From NCBI RefSeq assembly GCF_028453695.1, contig NC_135772.1:21261412-21325411 (forward strand): a DNA stretch of 64,000 nt, written 5' to 3'. This stretch comes from Augochlora pura. Lineage: Eukaryota; Arthropoda; Insecta; Hymenoptera; Halictidae. The number at the start of each line of letters is the position of its first letter. The first letter of the stretch is position 1. The position numbers and the translations under genes were made by a program. The notes beneath the pieces were generated by a model that had not been told where the DNA came from, did no database searches, and saw only the letters and a list, made by a program, of their open reading frames with translations. Of this stretch, positions 63,417 to 64,000 are shown in pieces.

Positions 63417-64000
63417 TTTCCCGCTTCCTCAGACATGCCCCTCCGTCTCGCCTGCCCACCCGACCACTCCTTTTGCTCCTTTCCTCCTTCGACCCCTCTT
63501 CCCTACGCTTATCTCCATTCCGCGCTACTCCAGACTACTCCGCGCCGTTTCGCGCCGTTTCGCGCTGCTCGACAATGTTCGGCGTCGCACGCCGCGTTCT
63601 CCCGCGATCATGTTTGCCCGAAATGTCCCGAGGATCTCTATCCTCGTGCCCGGCATGGACAAAATCGATCCAACTAAACGCTCTTTGCGCGTTTACCGAG
63701 GACACCGTCCGATACCGGAGTCGCTTCCGATAACGATATCCGTTCAATCGGTGGGTGCGCGGTACAGCGAGATTTCTTGGGTAGAGAACTCGGTCGTAGC
63801 GGACGAGCGACGTCGCATTTGCTCAAATGCGCGCGTATAATCTGACGACGGATGGCTAAAAAAAAGAGATAGTACGCGCGAGAGGGTGGGTTGGGTGGTG
63901 CGCATTGAACGATCGATTGATTTTCAGCCGATTGAATCCGGTAAATCGTATTCCATGCGGCGTGTTATCGTTGCTTAGATTTCACAGTCGTTCAGAATTT

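Larger units (their letters stand above)
54054..64000 (+). other. sd: sd intron interrupting the TEA domain (continues past window)
   Basis: From the GTGAGT donor at 54054 to the window end there is no sequence encoding the expected continuation of the TEA domain (RNELIARYIKLRTG), so at least 9.9 kb is intron. It holds simple repeats: a CCGTAGTC-type 12-mer (54589-54632), GACGC (56406-56430), GAC (57072-57092), GGTAGCT (57453-57524), CT (58588-58624), GTACACG (59152-59198), GA (60441-60492), GGT (60876-60895), AGC (61773-61801), GA (62697-62740), GAA (63056-63088) and CCCCCA (63385-63416). Open frames here are repeat-driven or unrecognised. The lack of the next exon is what I see; calling all of it intron is inference. 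Confidence 0.8.

Noticed and set aside
62663..63436. 257-codon antisense frame
   Set aside because: Poly-Ser and Ser-Leu stretches come from (GAA)n and (GA)n; no conserved motif.

Overview
The window is a piece of an insect nuclear genome, most likely a hymenopteran (a bee or related aculeate). The grounds are one recognisable gene with insect-type exon structure, a CpG-rich and undepleted composition, very dense microsatellites and no bacterial-style gene packing. The order-level assignment is inference. The only gene I can name is scalloped (sd), the single insect TEAD/TEF transcription factor that acts with Yorkie (Hippo pathway) and Vestigial. Two consecutive coding exons lie on the + strand at 53347-53471 and 53915-54053. 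They encode the Ser/Gly/Pro-rich leader with its SPWTP-like and KNLDVG motifs, and the first part of the TEA DNA-binding domain. They are joined by a 443-bp GT-AG intron.

Everything upstream of 53347 (53 kb) looks non-coding. The simplest reading is that most of it is sd intron and/or 5' regulatory DNA. The sd protein start is not identified: the first recognised exon opens with the last two bases of a split codon, so a coding exon lies further upstream, in the window or beyond it. Everything after 54053 (9.9 kb) is intron; the next exon, expected to resume the TEA domain at RNELIARYIKLRTG, is not in the window.

The most interesting element of the desert is a textbook candidate recursive-splice (ratcheting) site at 8430/8431 on the sd sense strand: a CTAAT branch-point match, a T-rich tract and CAG abutting GTAAGT with no exon between. 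About 3 kb downstream is a candidate 6-nt microexon (11392-11397) between a strong acceptor and GTAAGT. Other structure includes a precise five-copy, 185-bp tandem satellite (32416-33340), a possible TTAA-bounded MITE (5490-5697), several decamer, 16-mer, 11-mer and 7-mer minisatellites, families of pentanucleotide arrays, many long (CT)n tracts mostly oriented CT on the sd sense strand, and multiple G-quadruplex-capable tracts.

Region by region: 1-8401 simple-repeat-rich unique DNA with the MITE candidate; 8402-11403 the two splice-signal curiosities; 11404-32415 unique DNA with dense microsatellites and one small signal-peptide-like ORF (24566-24844); 32416-33340 satellite; 33341-53346 repeat-rich DNA with weak candidate first exons for sd; 53347-54053 sd exons; 54054-64000 sd intron. 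No tRNA, rRNA, known miRNA, CRISPR array or autonomous transposon was recognised.
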